A DNA stretch of 52,305 nucleotides from Candidatus Methanomethylicaceae archaeon (GTDB lineage Archaea > Thermoproteota > Methanomethylicia > Methanomethylicales > Methanomethylicaceae), in the NCBI GenBank assembly GCA_025057955.1, contig JANXER010000008.1:1-52305 (forward strand), written 5' to 3'. The notes under the pieces are model-generated. The model made no database searches. It was given only the letters and a program-made list of their open reading frames with translations, and was not told the DNA's origin. Shown piece by piece: positions 10,145-20,912 of this stretch (positions are counted from its first letter, which is position 1; each line of letters begins with the position of its first letter). Made by a program: the position numbers and the translations under genes.

Positions 10145-12011
10145 GCTCTAAGGCTACATCTTCCAATCCTATTCTAATCAACTTCTCCTTAGTTGGTATT
10201 CCCGTACGTTTATCCCAACCCTTTAGCTCATAGAATTCATCGAGCATTTTATTCAATGTGAATTCATCCGTATGCATGCCTTTTGAAGGGCCGCTGGCTA
10301 TGGGTTCTTCTAGAAATCTTCTTGGCAATGTATCATCTTTTCTCCTTATACCAGCTCTAACATTAAATGCTCTTTCTAAATCGAGAATTCTCTCAGCTAC
10401 ATCTACAAGCTCTTCATATGTATATCCAAATCCTGTCACAGGATTTATCATATCCACATGTCTTTGATTCAAAGTATATCCAAGCAATCTCTCCAAGAAG
10501 TGACATATTATCATTGAGTCGCCTATTGTAGTCCATCTCATAGTTCCAATTACCCATGAGGCTTTTCCTTCCACTGCTTTTCTATCTGAGGCGCCAGCAT
10601 ATTCTCCAGTAGGCCTTGGATCATGATGACTTCCTCCTCTACTAGCAACAGCATAACCAAGGGCCATGCCTCTTAAAGCTCTTGCAGAATGCCCAGGTAT
10701 TTCCAGCCCTTTAACTTGTATTGCAAATCTTTCAGAGTTTCCACCTATAATTCTAGCTGCTCTAAGCGATCCCTCTGCCATTAAATCGCCAATCCCTATT
10801 CTCTTTGCTATTTTTTCAATGGATTGAATAACTACATCATCATTTCCAAACTTGAATTCCATACCATCGGTATTTTCCTTTGTTATAAGACCTTTCTCAT
10901 AACACTCCATTATAAATGATATAGTTACTCCACAGCTTACAGTATCCATGCCATATTCATCGCACATGCTATCTGCCTTTATTACTAAGCCTATATCATT
11001 TATTCCACACATTGAGCCAAAGGAATATATAGTCTCATAATCTGGCCCCTCAGATATTGCGCCCTTCCATTTTCCTTCCTTTACACTAAAAATCTTACTA
11101 GAAGCAATTGGACAAGCAGGACAAGCGCTATCTTTATCCCAATATTTGCTCTTTAATAGCTCAGCACATAAACCCTCCCATCCCTCAAAGTATTCTGTCT
11201 GATAATTTCTTGTTCCAAAACCGCCAAACATATTGTTTATGCTTGAAACTAATATTGGAGTGCCATACACTGGTAGACCTGTAGTTAGAGCTGGTACCTT
11301 TTTAACTTCCTCATTATACCATTTCATCCAAGCCTCTAAAGCTTCTGGATTGGCGGGCTCATTGGTACCACTTCCTCTAACAGCTATGGCTTTTAAGTTC
11401 TTTGATCCCATTACTGCTCCAATTCCACCTCTTCCAGCTGCTCTATATTCAGTTATTACACAAGCATATCTCACTTTATTCTCTCCAGCTGGACCTATTG
11501 CAGATACACTAAGCCTTGGATCTCCAATCTCCTCTTTAATCATCTCTTGAGTCTCGCTAGTTAATCTGCCCCAAAGCCTTTCGGCAGACTTAAATTCCAC
11601 TTTATCATCATCAACAAATATATATACTGGCTTATCTGCTCTTCCAATTATTAATATGCCATCATAACCAGCATATTTTATTTCAGCGCCAATTTGTCCA
11701 CCGCTTATGCTATCGAAATATCCATTCGTAAGAGGAGATTTTGCTGCTAATAGATATTTTCCAGATGTAGGCACATAAATTCCTTGGAATGGTCCAGTCA
11801 TCATGGCTATTACATTTGTTGGATCAAAAGCATCTATTCTTGGATCTATCATATCAAATAGAAATCTTACAGCAAATCCATTTCCACCAAGATATTTTCT
11901 TGCAAATTCATCAGTTATTTCCATTATAGAGGTCTTTCTTGTGGTTAAATTTACTCTTAAAATCTTGCCTTTATAACCACCATATTTCATATTCCTCACC
12001 TCGAGAGCCAA
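10131..12011 (-). CDS. aor: aldehyde:ferredoxin oxidoreductase (tungstopterin enzyme)
   Basis: GYKGKILRVNLTTRK, RYLGGNGFA-like, GRGGIGAVMGSKNLKAIAVRG, DSACPACPI. Confidence 0.95.
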   Translation of the reverse strand: MALEVRNMKYGGYKGKILRVNLTTRKTSIMEITDEFARKYLGGNGFAVRFLFDMIDPRIDAFDPTNVIAMMTGPFQGIYVPTSGKYLLAAKSPLTNGYFDSISGGQIGAEIKYAGYDGILIIGRADKPVYIFVDDDKVEFKSAERLWGRLTSETQEMIKEEIGDPRLSVSAIGPAGENKVRYACVITEYRAAGRGGIGAVMGSKNLKAIAVRGSGTNEPANPEALEAWMKWYNEEVKKVPALTTGLPVYGTPILVSSINNMFGGFGTRNYQTEYFEGWEGLCAELLKSKYWDKDSACPACPIASSKIFSVKEGKWKGAISEGPDYETIYSFGSMCGINDIGLVIKADSMCDEYGMDTVSCGVTISFIMECYEKGLITKENTDGMEFKFGNDDVVIQSIEKIAKRIGIGDLMAEGSLRAARIIGGNSERFAIQVKGLEIPGHSARALRGMALGYAVASRGGSHHDPRPTGEYAGASDRKAVEGKASWVIGTMRWTTIGDSMIICHFLERLLGYTLNQRHVDMINPVTGFGYTYEELVDVAERILDLERAFNVRAGIRRKDDTLPRRFLEEPIASGPSKGMHTDEFTLNKMLDEFYELKGWDKRTGIPTKEKLIRIGLEDVALELEKL

Positions 12012-12427
12012 ATTAATGTAAGTGCCCCCCTAGGACAATGTTTAACGCATTGTGGATCTCCATTGCAAAGATCACAGATTATTGGTTTCTTGGTCTCTGG
12101 ATGAAGTTTTATTCCAAGAAATGGACAAGCTTTAACACAATCACCACAGGAGTCACATAGATCCTCATTTACAACTATATTTCCACCCTTATATGAGAGG
12201 GCCTTTCTTGGACAAGCAGCTATGCAGAAGCGCTTCTCACATCTAGTGCAAATCAAGTACCTCAATGACTTTATTCCTCTGCGAACTATGTTAATTCTTG
12301 ATATTGCTGATCCATACTTTCCATAATGGTATCTTGCACAAACCAACTCACATATTTTACAGAAGATACACTTTTGGGCATCGAACTTTATGAGGGGCTT
12401 TTTTTCTTGAGCTATAACAATGCTCAT
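11996..12427 (-). CDS. 4Fe-4S dicluster-type ferredoxin, probable AOR electron-transfer partner
   Basis: CIFCKICELVC, CTRCEKRFCIAACP, CDSCGDCVKACPFLGI, CDLCNGDPQCVKHCP; overlaps aor start. Confidence 0.9.
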   Translation of the reverse strand: MSIVIAQEKKPLIKFDAQKCIFCKICELVCARYHYGKYGSAISRINIVRRGIKSLRYLICTRCEKRFCIAACPRKALSYKGGNIVVNEDLCDSCGDCVKACPFLGIKLHPETKKPIICDLCNGDPQCVKHCPRGALTLIWLSR

Positions 12428-12525
12428 ACTTTACACCGAGTTAGGAAAAAAAAGAACTCATTTATTAATTTTAATGTTCTAGAAAAGTTTTTCTTACTTT
12501 AATCCGATAATAATCATGGTGATAA

Positions 12526-13761
12526 ATGATGGAACCTTGGAGGAGTGATAAGTGGTTCGTAAGTCCATTCAATTATGAAGAAGAGATTAGAAAATTAATG
12601 TTTTTACCAGAGAGGGTTATTTTTCATGATGTTACATTGAGAGATGGAGAGCAACAAGTAGGAGTAATATTTAATAAGCATGATAAAATGGCAATAGCAA
12701 GAGCTCTTAATAGAGCTGGAGTAGATAGAATAGAGATTGGAGCACCAGGGATATCTGATGAGGATAGAGAGGCCATTAAAATGATTGTTACAGCTTCCCT
12801 AGAGGCAGAGATATATTCATGGTGTAGAAATAATAGACTAGATATTGAAATTGCAAAAGAGTGTGGAAGTAGTGGTGTTGTAATAGAAACTCCCTCAAGT
12901 CCAATAATGATTGAAAAACCACATTCTACAAATTTAGAACTTTTGAAAAATCAAATTTCAGAAAATGCTCAAATTGCAAAATCTGAAGGAATGAAGGTTA
13001 TTTTATTACTTGTGGATGCTACACGCTCAAGCTTGAAAATATTAAGTGATATAATTCAAAGTTCAGAAAAATATTGTGATGGAATTACAATATCAGATAC
13101 CTTTGGATCTATTCTTCCCTTCTCTATGTTCCATTTGATAAGAAAAATTAAGGAAATAACAAAAAAGCCCATAGAAATTCACTGTCATAATGATTTTGGG
13201 CTTGCAACAGCTAATACTCTTGCTGCAGTTGCAGCTGGAGCATCATGTGTTCATGTAACAGTAAATGGATTTGGAGAGAGGGCAGGAAATGCCCCATTAG
13301 GAGAAGTTGCACTTTCGCTAAAACTACTAATGGGTGTAAATTGTAATATAAAATTAGAGGAGCTCTATAAATTGGCAAATATTGTAGCAAGATATGCAGG
13401 AATTCCAATTCCATTGAATAAGCCCATTGTAGGTCAAAATATATTCAAAATAGAGTCCTCACAATCAGCACAATGGCTTTCGAGGGGGGATCCATTAGCT
13501 GCATATCCATTTCTGAAGGAACTTATAGGCAATCCAGAGTCCAAAGTAGTTTTAAGTAAGAAGAGCGGTTTCTATAATTTAAAACTAAAGCTCGAGGAAT
13601 TGAAAATTAATGTGCCAGAGGAAAAATATCCAGAAATTCTCAGCTTAATCTATAGGTACTCTTTAGAGAAGAAAGGAGAAGTAACAGATGATGAACTTTT
13701 AGATATTCTAGAGAGGCTTGGATTATATCAATACAAAGTGGAGGATTATATGAGGGGATAG
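12526..13761 (+). CDS. homocitrate synthase / 2-isopropylmalate synthase family protein
   Basis: VIFHDVTLRDGEQQVGVIF, EIHCHNDFGLATANTLAAVAAGA, VNGFGERAGNAPLGEV. Confidence 0.85.
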   Translation: MMEPWRSDKWFVSPFNYEEEIRKLMFLPERVIFHDVTLRDGEQQVGVIFNKHDKMAIARALNRAGVDRIEIGAPGISDEDREAIKMIVTASLEAEIYSWCRNNRLDIEIAKECGSSGVVIETPSSPIMIEKPHSTNLELLKNQISENAQIAKSEGMKVILLLVDATRSSLKILSDIIQSSEKYCDGITISDTFGSILPFSMFHLIRKIKEITKKPIEIHCHNDFGLATANTLAAVAAGASCVHVTVNGFGERAGNAPLGEVALSLKLLMGVNCNIKLEELYKLANIVARYAGIPIPLNKPIVGQNIFKIESSQSAQWLSRGDPLAAYPFLKELIGNPESKVVLSKKSGFYNLKLKLEELKINVPEEKYPEILSLIYRYSLEKKGEVTDDELLDILERLGLYQYKVEDYMRG

Positions 13762-13768
13762 TTTCTTC

Positions 13769-14533
13769 ATGAGACTACTGAAGAATATAATCGTACCTGC
13801 TCCATATTCAATTATTTTTTTAAAAAATCATAATGTATTGATATTGGCAGATATTCATATAGGCTACGAATCCTACTTAAAGGAAAGAGGAATATATTTA
13901 CCTCAACAATCCTATCATCAAATGCGTTCAATAATTGAAAAAGCCATTAATATCACTAAAGCAAAATCCTTAATTTTCTTAGGAGATGTAAAGCATGAAT
14001 TTGGAAAACCCTCTCCACAAGAATGGATTGAGGTAAAGGATTTATTATCTTTTTTATTAAATAATGGCCTTGAAGTTCATTTAGTAAGAGGAAATCATGA
14101 TAATTATATAATAGCAATACTTAGTAAATTCAATATTCCATTACATGATCCATACATGATGATAGATAATATATTATTATTTCATGGTCATAAAGATATA
14201 GATATACCAAAGGATGTAAATGTTATAATAATGGGACATGAGCATCCAGCTGTTTCCTCAAAAGATTACACAGGATCAAGATATAAATTCAAGTGCTTTC
14301 TAATAGGAAAAATGAATAATAGAAGAAAATTGATTGTTCTTCCATCCTTCTCTCCATTCTCCCCTGGCATGGGAATAAATGAAATTTCAAAAAATGAATT
14401 GCTTTCACCATTACTTCGATCCATTGATATAGATTCCTTTACACCCATAGTAGTGGAGGAGGGTGTTGGAGTTTTCAGATTTCCTCAAATTGGACTGATG
14501 AGGTCTATAATTAAATTGCGAAATGCTTATTAG
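13769..14533 (+). CDS. archaeal metallophosphoesterase
   Basis: LILADIHIGYES, LIFLGDVKHEF, VRGNHDN, LLFHGHKDI, IIMGHEHPAV. Confidence 0.88.
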   Translation: MRLLKNIIVPAPYSIIFLKNHNVLILADIHIGYESYLKERGIYLPQQSYHQMRSIIEKAINITKAKSLIFLGDVKHEFGKPSPQEWIEVKDLLSFLLNNGLEVHLVRGNHDNYIIAILSKFNIPLHDPYMMIDNILLFHGHKDIDIPKDVNVIIMGHEHPAVSSKDYTGSRYKFKCFLIGKMNNRRKLIVLPSFSPFSPGMGINEISKNELLSPLLRSIDIDSFTPIVVEEGVGVFRFPQIGLMRSIIKLRNAY

Positions 14534-14545
14534 AAATATTTATGC
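14533..14545 (+). promoter_or_regulatory. BRE/TATA-like promoter of the ilvB operon
   Basis: GAAATATTTATGC about 90 bp upstream of ilvB ATG; implies a leader of about 60 nt. Confidence 0.5.
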
Positions 14546-14572
14546 ACATTAACATTATCGGAGCTGAGTAAT

Positions 14573-14592
14573 GGTGAGGGATAATCCCCGCC
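14573..14592 (+). promoter_or_regulatory. GC-rich hairpin in predicted ilvB 5' leader
   Basis: GGTGAGGGATAATCCCCGCC folds as GGUG-(A)-GGG / CCC-CGCC with AUAAU loop (7 bp with one bulge). Confidence 0.5.
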
Positions 14593-14630
14593 AACTAGGC
14601 TTATTATAAATAATAACTTGGTGAAATCTC

Positions 14631-16316
14631 ATGAAAATTTCAGGAGCTAGGGCTATTGTGGAGGCTTTAAAAAGAGAGAAGGTTGAAGTAATCTTTGGAA
14701 TTCCTGGTGGAGCTACTATTCCTTTTTATGATGTACTATTAGAAAGCGATATAAGGCATGTGCTTGCGAGGCATGAACAATGTGCAGCTCATATGGCAGA
14801 TGGATATGCTAGAGTAAAAGGCGTCCCTGGAGTATGTACTGCTACTAGTGGTCCTGGAGCTACTAATCTAGTTACTGGATTAGCCGCAGCCTATATGGAT
14901 AGCTCTCCAGTAATAGCCATAACTGGGCAAGTTCCTAGATCCATGGTAGGTAAAGATGCCTTTCAGGAAGCAGATATAGTTGGAATAGTCAATCCAATAA
15001 CAAAATATACATTTCAACTAGAATCCGCCTCTCAAATACCAGATGTCATAAGATTGGCATTTATTATTGCTTCAACAAATAGAAGAGGACCAGTTCTAAT
15101 AGATGTGCCAAGGGATGTGCAACTTGAGGATGTGGATTTTGATTATACTGAGAGAATTAAGATTAAAGGATATGTTGTTAGAACTGGAGAGCCCCATCCC
15201 TACTCCATAAAGAGGGCCATTGGATTAATCATGGGATCAGAAAGGCCAATGATATTAGCAGGAGGAGGAGTAATAGCTTCAAATGCTTCTGAGGAACTCA
15301 TTAAATTTGCAGAGCTTATTATGTCTCCCATTGTAACAACGTTAATGGGAAAAGGAGCCGTTCCAGAAGATCATCCATTATGTTTAGGAATGGTAGGAAT
15401 GCATGGAAGAATAGAGTGTAATAAAGCCATTGAAGAGGCTGATTTAATAATAGCAATAGGAACAAGATTTGGAGATAGAACTACTGGAAAATTAGATGAA
15501 TTTGGAAGAAATGCAAAAATTATACATATAGATATTGATCCTGCGGAAATTGGAAAGAATGTTAAGGTTGATGTTCCAATAGTTGCAGATGCAAAAAAAG
15601 CTTTAATTGCATTATATTCAAAACTAATAGAGTTTGGATTTTCAAGAAAGGAGAGTGAATGGATTAATAAAATAAATCGTCTTAAGGAGAGCTTTGCCTC
15701 AAACTATGAAGAGAAAGGCGATGGGCTTAAGCCCTCTAAAATTTTGAAGATTTTGAGAAATATTCTACCAAAGAATGCCATAATAACAACAGGAGTAGGA
15801 CAAAATCAAATGTGGGCAGCATTACATTTCAAAGTCTTTGAGCCAAGGACATTCATAACATCTGGAGGATTAGGAGCTATGGGCTTTGGTCTTCCAGCTG
15901 CTATAGGTGCAAAAGTGGCAGCTCCAGATAGACCGGTTTTCAATATTGATGGTGATGGTAGTTTTCTAATGACTGAACAAGATCTTGCTACAGCAGTAAC
16001 TGAGAGAATCCCCATTGTCTCAATAATTCTAAAGAATAGATCTTTGGGAATGGTGAGGCAATGGCAGTGTCTATTCTGGAATAAAAGATATGCTTATGTT
16101 GATCTTGGTAATGTGCCAGACTTTGTAAAATTAGCAGAGGCTTATGGTGCTGAAGGAATAAGAATAGAGAGCTATGAGGAATTTGAAAGAGCTGCTAGAA
16201 GAAGCCTCTCTGCAGAAATGCCAATAGTAATGGAAGTTCCAATCTCTCCTGATGAAAAAGTACTGCCCATGGTTCCCCCTGGAAAGAGTCTGAAAGAGGT
16301 GATATGGTATGGTTGA
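14631..16316 (+). CDS. ilvB: acetolactate synthase large subunit
   Basis: FGIPGGATIPFYD, RHEQCAAHMADGYAR, GDGSFLMTEQDLATAV (ThDP motif). Confidence 0.96.
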   Translation: MKISGARAIVEALKREKVEVIFGIPGGATIPFYDVLLESDIRHVLARHEQCAAHMADGYARVKGVPGVCTATSGPGATNLVTGLAAAYMDSSPVIAITGQVPRSMVGKDAFQEADIVGIVNPITKYTFQLESASQIPDVIRLAFIIASTNRRGPVLIDVPRDVQLEDVDFDYTERIKIKGYVVRTGEPHPYSIKRAIGLIMGSERPMILAGGGVIASNASEELIKFAELIMSPIVTTLMGKGAVPEDHPLCLGMVGMHGRIECNKAIEEADLIIAIGTRFGDRTTGKLDEFGRNAKIIHIDIDPAEIGKNVKVDVPIVADAKKALIALYSKLIEFGFSRKESEWINKINRLKESFASNYEEKGDGLKPSKILKILRNILPKNAIITTGVGQNQMWAALHFKVFEPRTFITSGGLGAMGFGLPAAIGAKVAAPDRPVFNIDGDGSFLMTEQDLATAVTERIPIVSIILKNRSLGMVRQWQCLFWNKRYAYVDLGNVPDFVKLAEAYGAEGIRIESYEEFERAARRSLSAEMPIVMEVPISPDEKVLPMVPPGKSLKEVIWYG

Positions 16317-16815
16317 TAACTTTCATATTATATCTGCTCTTGTTGAAGATAGGCCAGGAGTATTATTCAGAGTAACCTCTTTAATAAGGAGGAGGAATTT
16401 CAATATTGATACAATAACCGTTGGAAGTACTGAAAGAGAGGGCATTTCAAGAATTACATTGACCATGCGTGGAGATGAGAATATAGTAGAACAATTGGTA
16501 AAACAACTTAGTAAAATTCCAGACATAATAAAAATAAGCGAGCTAAAACCAAGTGAGTCGGTTTATAGGGAGATGGCAATAATAAAGGTCTTAGCTCAAG
16601 ATGCTGAAAGAAGATCCGATGTCTTAAATTATGTCTCAATATTTAGAGGAAAAATAATAGATGCTTCCAAGGATTCACTTACGATAGAGATTGTAGGAAA
16701 TCCTAATAAAATAAATGCTTTTATTGAAATAATGAAGAGCTTTGGAATAATTGAAATGGCAAAAACTGGAATTGTAGCATTACAAAGAGGATTAAGAGGA
16801 AAGATTGAAGGATGA
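16309..16815 (+). CDS. ilvN: acetolactate synthase small (ACT regulatory) subunit
   Basis: ISALVEDRPGVLFRVTSLIRRRNFNIDTITVGSTE. Confidence 0.95.
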   Translation: MVDNFHIISALVEDRPGVLFRVTSLIRRRNFNIDTITVGSTEREGISRITLTMRGDENIVEQLVKQLSKIPDIIKISELKPSESVYREMAIIKVLAQDAERRSDVLNYVSIFRGKIIDASKDSLTIEIVGNPNKINAFIEIMKSFGIIEMAKTGIVALQRGLRGKIEG

Positions 16816-16858
16816 AAACTTTAATATAAGTTCATTAAGAATTTAAAAAGGGATTATT

Positions 16859-17848
16859 ATGGCTATAATATACAAGGATGAAGATGCAAATCTTTCTATT
16901 CTTAAGGATAAGACAATAGCAGTAATAGGTTATGGAAGTCAAGGGAAGCATCAAGCACTTAATATGAGAGATAGTGGATTGAATGTAATAATAGGATTGA
17001 GAAAGGAAGGAAAATCTTGGAATATGGCTGAGGAGGATGGATTCAAAGTATATGAAATATCAGAAGCTTCAAAAATTTCAGATTTTATAGCAATTTTAAT
17101 TCCTGATGTGGAGCAACCAAGAATTTATGAAAAGGAAATTGCTCCATATTTAACAAAAGGAAAAATACTTGGCTTTGCTCATGGATTTAATATACACTTC
17201 GGCTTAATAAGACCGCCCAATTACGTAGATGTAATAATGGTAGCACCAAAAAGCCCAGGAGTTAGAGTGCGTGAGGAATTCTTAAAGGGCTATGGTGTTC
17301 CTGCTCTTGTAGCAGTATATCAAGATGCCACTGGATATGCTTGGGAGGAGGCTTTGGCTTGGGCTAAAGCCATTGGATCGACAAAACCAGGGGTAATAAA
17401 AACTACATTCAAGGAAGAAACTGAAACAGATCTCTTTGGAGAGCAATGCGTTTTAGTGGGAGGATTAATGGAGTTGATAAAGAAGGGATTTGAGGTGCTA
17501 ATTGAAAATGGCTATCAACCAGAGCTTGCCTACTTCGAAGTATTGAATGAAACTAAGCTCATCATGGATTTAATTCATCAAGGTGGAATTGAACATATGC
17601 TAAAGGGAGTAAGTGATACCGCTAAGTATGGTGGCTTAGTATATGGACCAAAAGTTATAGATGATCATGTAAAAAGGAATATGTATAAAATATTGGAAAA
17701 TGTTACAAGTGGAAATTTTGCTAAGGAGTGGATGGGTGATCCTGAAAAAAGTAGAAAGAAGTTGAACGAGCTTATGAGTGAAATACAAAAGCACCCAATA
17801 GAGAAAACTGGAAAAGAAGTAAGACGACTAATGGGAATTGAGAAGTGA
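16859..17848 (+). CDS. ilvC: ketol-acid reductoisomerase
   Basis: [55 protein letters not shown]. Confidence 0.97.
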   Translation: MAIIYKDEDANLSILKDKTIAVIGYGSQGKHQALNMRDSGLNVIIGLRKEGKSWNMAEEDGFKVYEISEASKISDFIAILIPDVEQPRIYEKEIAPYLTKGKILGFAHGFNIHFGLIRPPNYVDVIMVAPKSPGVRVREEFLKGYGVPALVAVYQDATGYAWEEALAWAKAIGSTKPGVIKTTFKEETETDLFGEQCVLVGGLMELIKKGFEVLIENGYQPELAYFEVLNETKLIMDLIHQGGIEHMLKGVSDTAKYGGLVYGPKVIDDHVKRNMYKILENVTSGNFAKEWMGDPEKSRKKLNELMSEIQKHPIEKTGKEVRRLMGIEK

Positions 17849-19436
17849 GGGATTTCAATGGGGGATCGTCAAATCAGTTGAAATTTATGATACTACTCTA
17901 AGGGATGGAGCTCAATCCAAGGATGTAATTTTCTCCCTTCAAGATAAGCTAAGAATAACATCAAAGCTTGATGAATTTGGTATACATTATATAGAGGGAG
18001 GATGGCCAGGATCAAATCCAAAGGATGAAGAATATTTCAAAAAAGTGAAGGATATCTCTCTTAAGAATGCTGAAATAGTAGCCTTTGGAAGCACAAGGAG
18101 ATGCGATATAAGGCCATCAGAGGATGCTAATCTAAATGCCATAATCAAAAGCGATGTTAAAAAAGCAACAATTTTTGGAAAAAGTTGGGATTTGCATGTA
18201 ATAAGTGTGCTCAATACTAACCTTGATGAAAACTTAAATATGGTTTATGATTCCATAAAATATCTAAAGGATCATGGCCTCAGAGTGTTCTTTGATGCTG
18301 AACACTTTTATGATGGATATAGAAGAAATAGAGAATATGCTATATCTGTAATAAAAACAGCAGTAGAGGCAGGCGCTGAATTAATAGTACTATGTGATAC
18401 AAACGGTGGAACTCTTCCTTATGAATTCTTCGAAATTACCAAGCAAGTGGCATTAAGTTTAAAAGCTCCAATAGGAGTGCATTGTCATAATGATGCTGGA
18501 GTTGCTGTTGCAAATTCATTGCTTGGAGTTTTAGCTGGAGCAATACAAATACAAGGAACAATAAATGGAATAGGAGAAAGATGTGGTAATGCTGATTTAT
18601 GTCAAATTATACCAGCATTAGAATTGAAAATGGGAATTAAAGCATTAAAAACAAAAAGCTTGAGAAATCTTAAATCTCTTTCACTTTATCTCTATGAAAT
18701 TCTACATATGCATCCCAATCCATATCAACCATATGTTGGAAATAATGCTTTTGCACATAAAGGAGGAGTTCATGTAGATGCTGTTCTAAAGAATTGCACA
18801 GCATATGAACATATATCTCCTGAGGATGTAGGAAACTTCAGATTATTCTCTGTATCAGAGCTCTCTGGAAAAGCAAATATAATAGCTAAAGCAAGGGAGT
18901 TTGGATTTGAAATTAGAAAAGATGATCCCGCTGTAGCTTCCTTATTAAATAAGATAAAGGAGTTGGAGTTCAAAGGCTATCAATTGGAAGGAGCAAATGG
19001 TACTCTCTATTTACTTATGGCAAAGGAATTTGGCTTATATAAAAAGCTATTCTCAATAGTTCAATGGAGGACAATAAGCGAAGGGAGAGATGATGAAGCT
19101 TCAGCAGAAAGTTCAGTTAAAATTAGAGTGAAAAATAGAGAAATTTTTGTAATAGCTGAAGGAAATGGACCAGTGAACGCACAAGATAGAGCTCTTAGAA
19201 AGGCCATGTCGGAATTCTTTCCTGAAATAGAGAAAGTACAACTTGTAAATTATAAAGTATCCATTGCAGATATGGCTCAAGGGACTGCCTCCTCTGTTAG
19301 AACTTTTATTGAGTTCTCAGATGGAAAGGAGAATTGGATAACTGTTGGAGTTTCCACAAATATATTAGAGGCAAGCAAAAGAGCACTTATTGATGGCTAT
19401 GATTACTATCTACAGAAAATTAGGAAAAATTTATAG
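17838..19436 (+). CDS. cimA: (R)-citramalate synthase family protein
   Basis: [57 protein letters not shown]-terminal LeuA-type regulatory domain. True start uncertain (see finding). Confidence 0.88.
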   Translation: MRSEGFQWGIVKSVEIYDTTLRDGAQSKDVIFSLQDKLRITSKLDEFGIHYIEGGWPGSNPKDEEYFKKVKDISLKNAEIVAFGSTRRCDIRPSEDANLNAIIKSDVKKATIFGKSWDLHVISVLNTNLDENLNMVYDSIKYLKDHGLRVFFDAEHFYDGYRRNREYAISVIKTAVEAGAELIVLCDTNGGTLPYEFFEITKQVALSLKAPIGVHCHNDAGVAVANSLLGVLAGAIQIQGTINGIGERCGNADLCQIIPALELKMGIKALKTKSLRNLKSLSLYLYEILHMHPNPYQPYVGNNAFAHKGGVHVDAVLKNCTAYEHISPEDVGNFRLFSVSELSGKANIIAKAREFGFEIRKDDPAVASLLNKIKELEFKGYQLEGANGTLYLLMAKEFGLYKKLFSIVQWRTISEGRDDEASAESSVKIRVKNREIFVIAEGNGPVNAQDRALRKAMSEFFPEIEKVQLVNYKVSIADMAQGTASSVRTFIEFSDGKENWITVGVSTNILEASKRALIDGYDYYLQKIRKNL

Positions 19437-19469
19437 TTCATAAAGAAGCATAATCCTTCGTGAATTCAA

Positions 19470-19715
19470 ATGAATGAAGACTTGAAAAAATGCTTAGAAG
19501 ATGCAATATACAAGCTAATAATGGAGAATATAAAAAATGGAAAATTAAGAGCCAATTTAAGAATAGAAGTAAGCACAGATATAGATATTCGAGGGCTCAA
19601 GGGAAGGCTTATAGGCGAAATCTTAATAGGCGAAGAATCAATGCCTCGCATTGAAACAAGCAAAGAGGCTAGCCTACAAGATATAGATAAGATTTTAAAA
19701 TCACTAGGCATTTAA
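19470..19715 (+). CDS. hypothetical small protein (81 aa)
   Basis: ORF between cimA and purM-like gene, same strand; an antisense ORF of equal length is treated as spurious. Confidence 0.5.
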   Translation: MNEDLKKCLEDAIYKLIMENIKNGKLRANLRIEVSTDIDIRGLKGRLIGEILIGEESMPRIETSKEASLQDIDKILKSLGI

Positions 19716-19751
19716 AAATCCATAATAACAACCTTAAACATAAAGTTTAAT

Positions 19752-20879
19752 ATGGAATACAAGTCCTTAGGAGTGGATGTAAGTAAGAAGGGAATAGAAT
19801 ATTTTAAGCTGAATAATATATTTCCAGGAGCCTTTTGTACAATAGTAAGGCATAGGGATTCATCTAAAGGTATAATACTTCATGAGGATGGAGCTGGAAG
19901 TAAGCCAATTATTTCTTATCTTTATTATAAAGAATATAAGGATGCAAAATATTTTGAGGGATTAGTAGAAGATATAATGGCAATGAACTTTGATGATGTA
20001 ATTTGTGTTGGTGCCATTCCTTTGGCTATTTCAGATTATATAGCAATAAATCCATTTGTGATTAATAAAGAGGAAGTTCTTCATCATTTAGCCATTAGTT
20101 TTTCAAGAAGCTTGGAAAAATTGAAGTCCCTTGGATGTGAAATAAGCTTCTGTGGAGGAGAAACAGCTGAGCTTCCTGATATAATAAGGACAATGGATAT
20201 TTCTGCCACAGTATATGCTGAAGTTTCCCTTGACTCTGTTATAACGGGATATGATATATCTCATGGAGATGTAATAATAGGATTGAGAAGTGGAGGAAGA
20301 GCTTCTTATGAAGATAGAGAGAATAGTGGAATAATGTGTAATGGAATTACTCTAGCTAGATATGTATTGCTGAGCAGCAATTATAGTAAGAAATATCCAG
20401 AAACCTCCTCTCTTGGTGGATATAGAGGAAGGTTTAAGCTTGAGGATTATTTAGAACCCTTGGGAATGACAATTGGAGATGCACTTTTATCGCCAACTAG
20501 AATTTACTTGCCAGTAATGATTGAAATTTTGAAGAAAATGAAGGTTAAAGCATTAGTACATAATACAGGAGGGGGTTTAACTAAATGCCTTAGAATAGGA
20601 AAGGGCATAAGATATGTGAAGAATAATCTTCCAGAGCCCGATCCAATTTTTCTTTTAATACAAAGAGAGGGAAAAATTGCATGGGAGGAGATGTATAAGG
20701 TATTCAATATGGGCATTGGTATGGAAGTAATTGTAGATAAAATTCATTTGGATGAAGTAATTAAAATATGCAAGCGCTTCAATATTGAGGCTCAGGAAAT
20801 AGGCTATTGTGAATCCTTTAAGAATGGAAATTCCTTAATAATAGAAACAAAATATTACAAGGGTAAATTTTTAAAGTAA
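19752..20879 (+). CDS. purM: phosphoribosylformylglycinamidine cyclo-ligase (AIR synthase) or AIRS-related protein
   Basis: GIILHEDGAGSKPII, MNFDDVICVGAIPL, CGGETAELPDII, HNTGGGL. Confidence 0.82.
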   Translation: MEYKSLGVDVSKKGIEYFKLNNIFPGAFCTIVRHRDSSKGIILHEDGAGSKPIISYLYYKEYKDAKYFEGLVEDIMAMNFDDVICVGAIPLAISDYIAINPFVINKEEVLHHLAISFSRSLEKLKSLGCEISFCGGETAELPDIIRTMDISATVYAEVSLDSVITGYDISHGDVIIGLRSGGRASYEDRENSGIMCNGITLARYVLLSSNYSKKYPETSSLGGYRGRFKLEDYLEPLGMTIGDALLSPTRIYLPVMIEILKKMKVKALVHNTGGGLTKCLRIGKGIRYVKNNLPEPDPIFLLIQREGKIAWEEMYKVFNMGIGMEVIVDKIHLDEVIKICKRFNIEAQEIGYCESFKNGNSLIIETKYYKGKFLK

Positions 20880-20912
20880 GTTCTTCCATCCATTATATGG
20901 AGAAAGCCCTTT

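Noticed and set aside
14560-14595. C/D-box sRNA (CTGA and ATGGTGA near ilvB)
   Set aside because: Only a weak D'/C' like pair; no convincing C and D boxes at the ends.
19466-19711. 81-aa antisense ORF exactly mirroring the 81-aa plus-strand ORF 19470-19715
   Set aside because: Looks like mirror-frame coincidence; the plus-strand ORF fits operon direction better.
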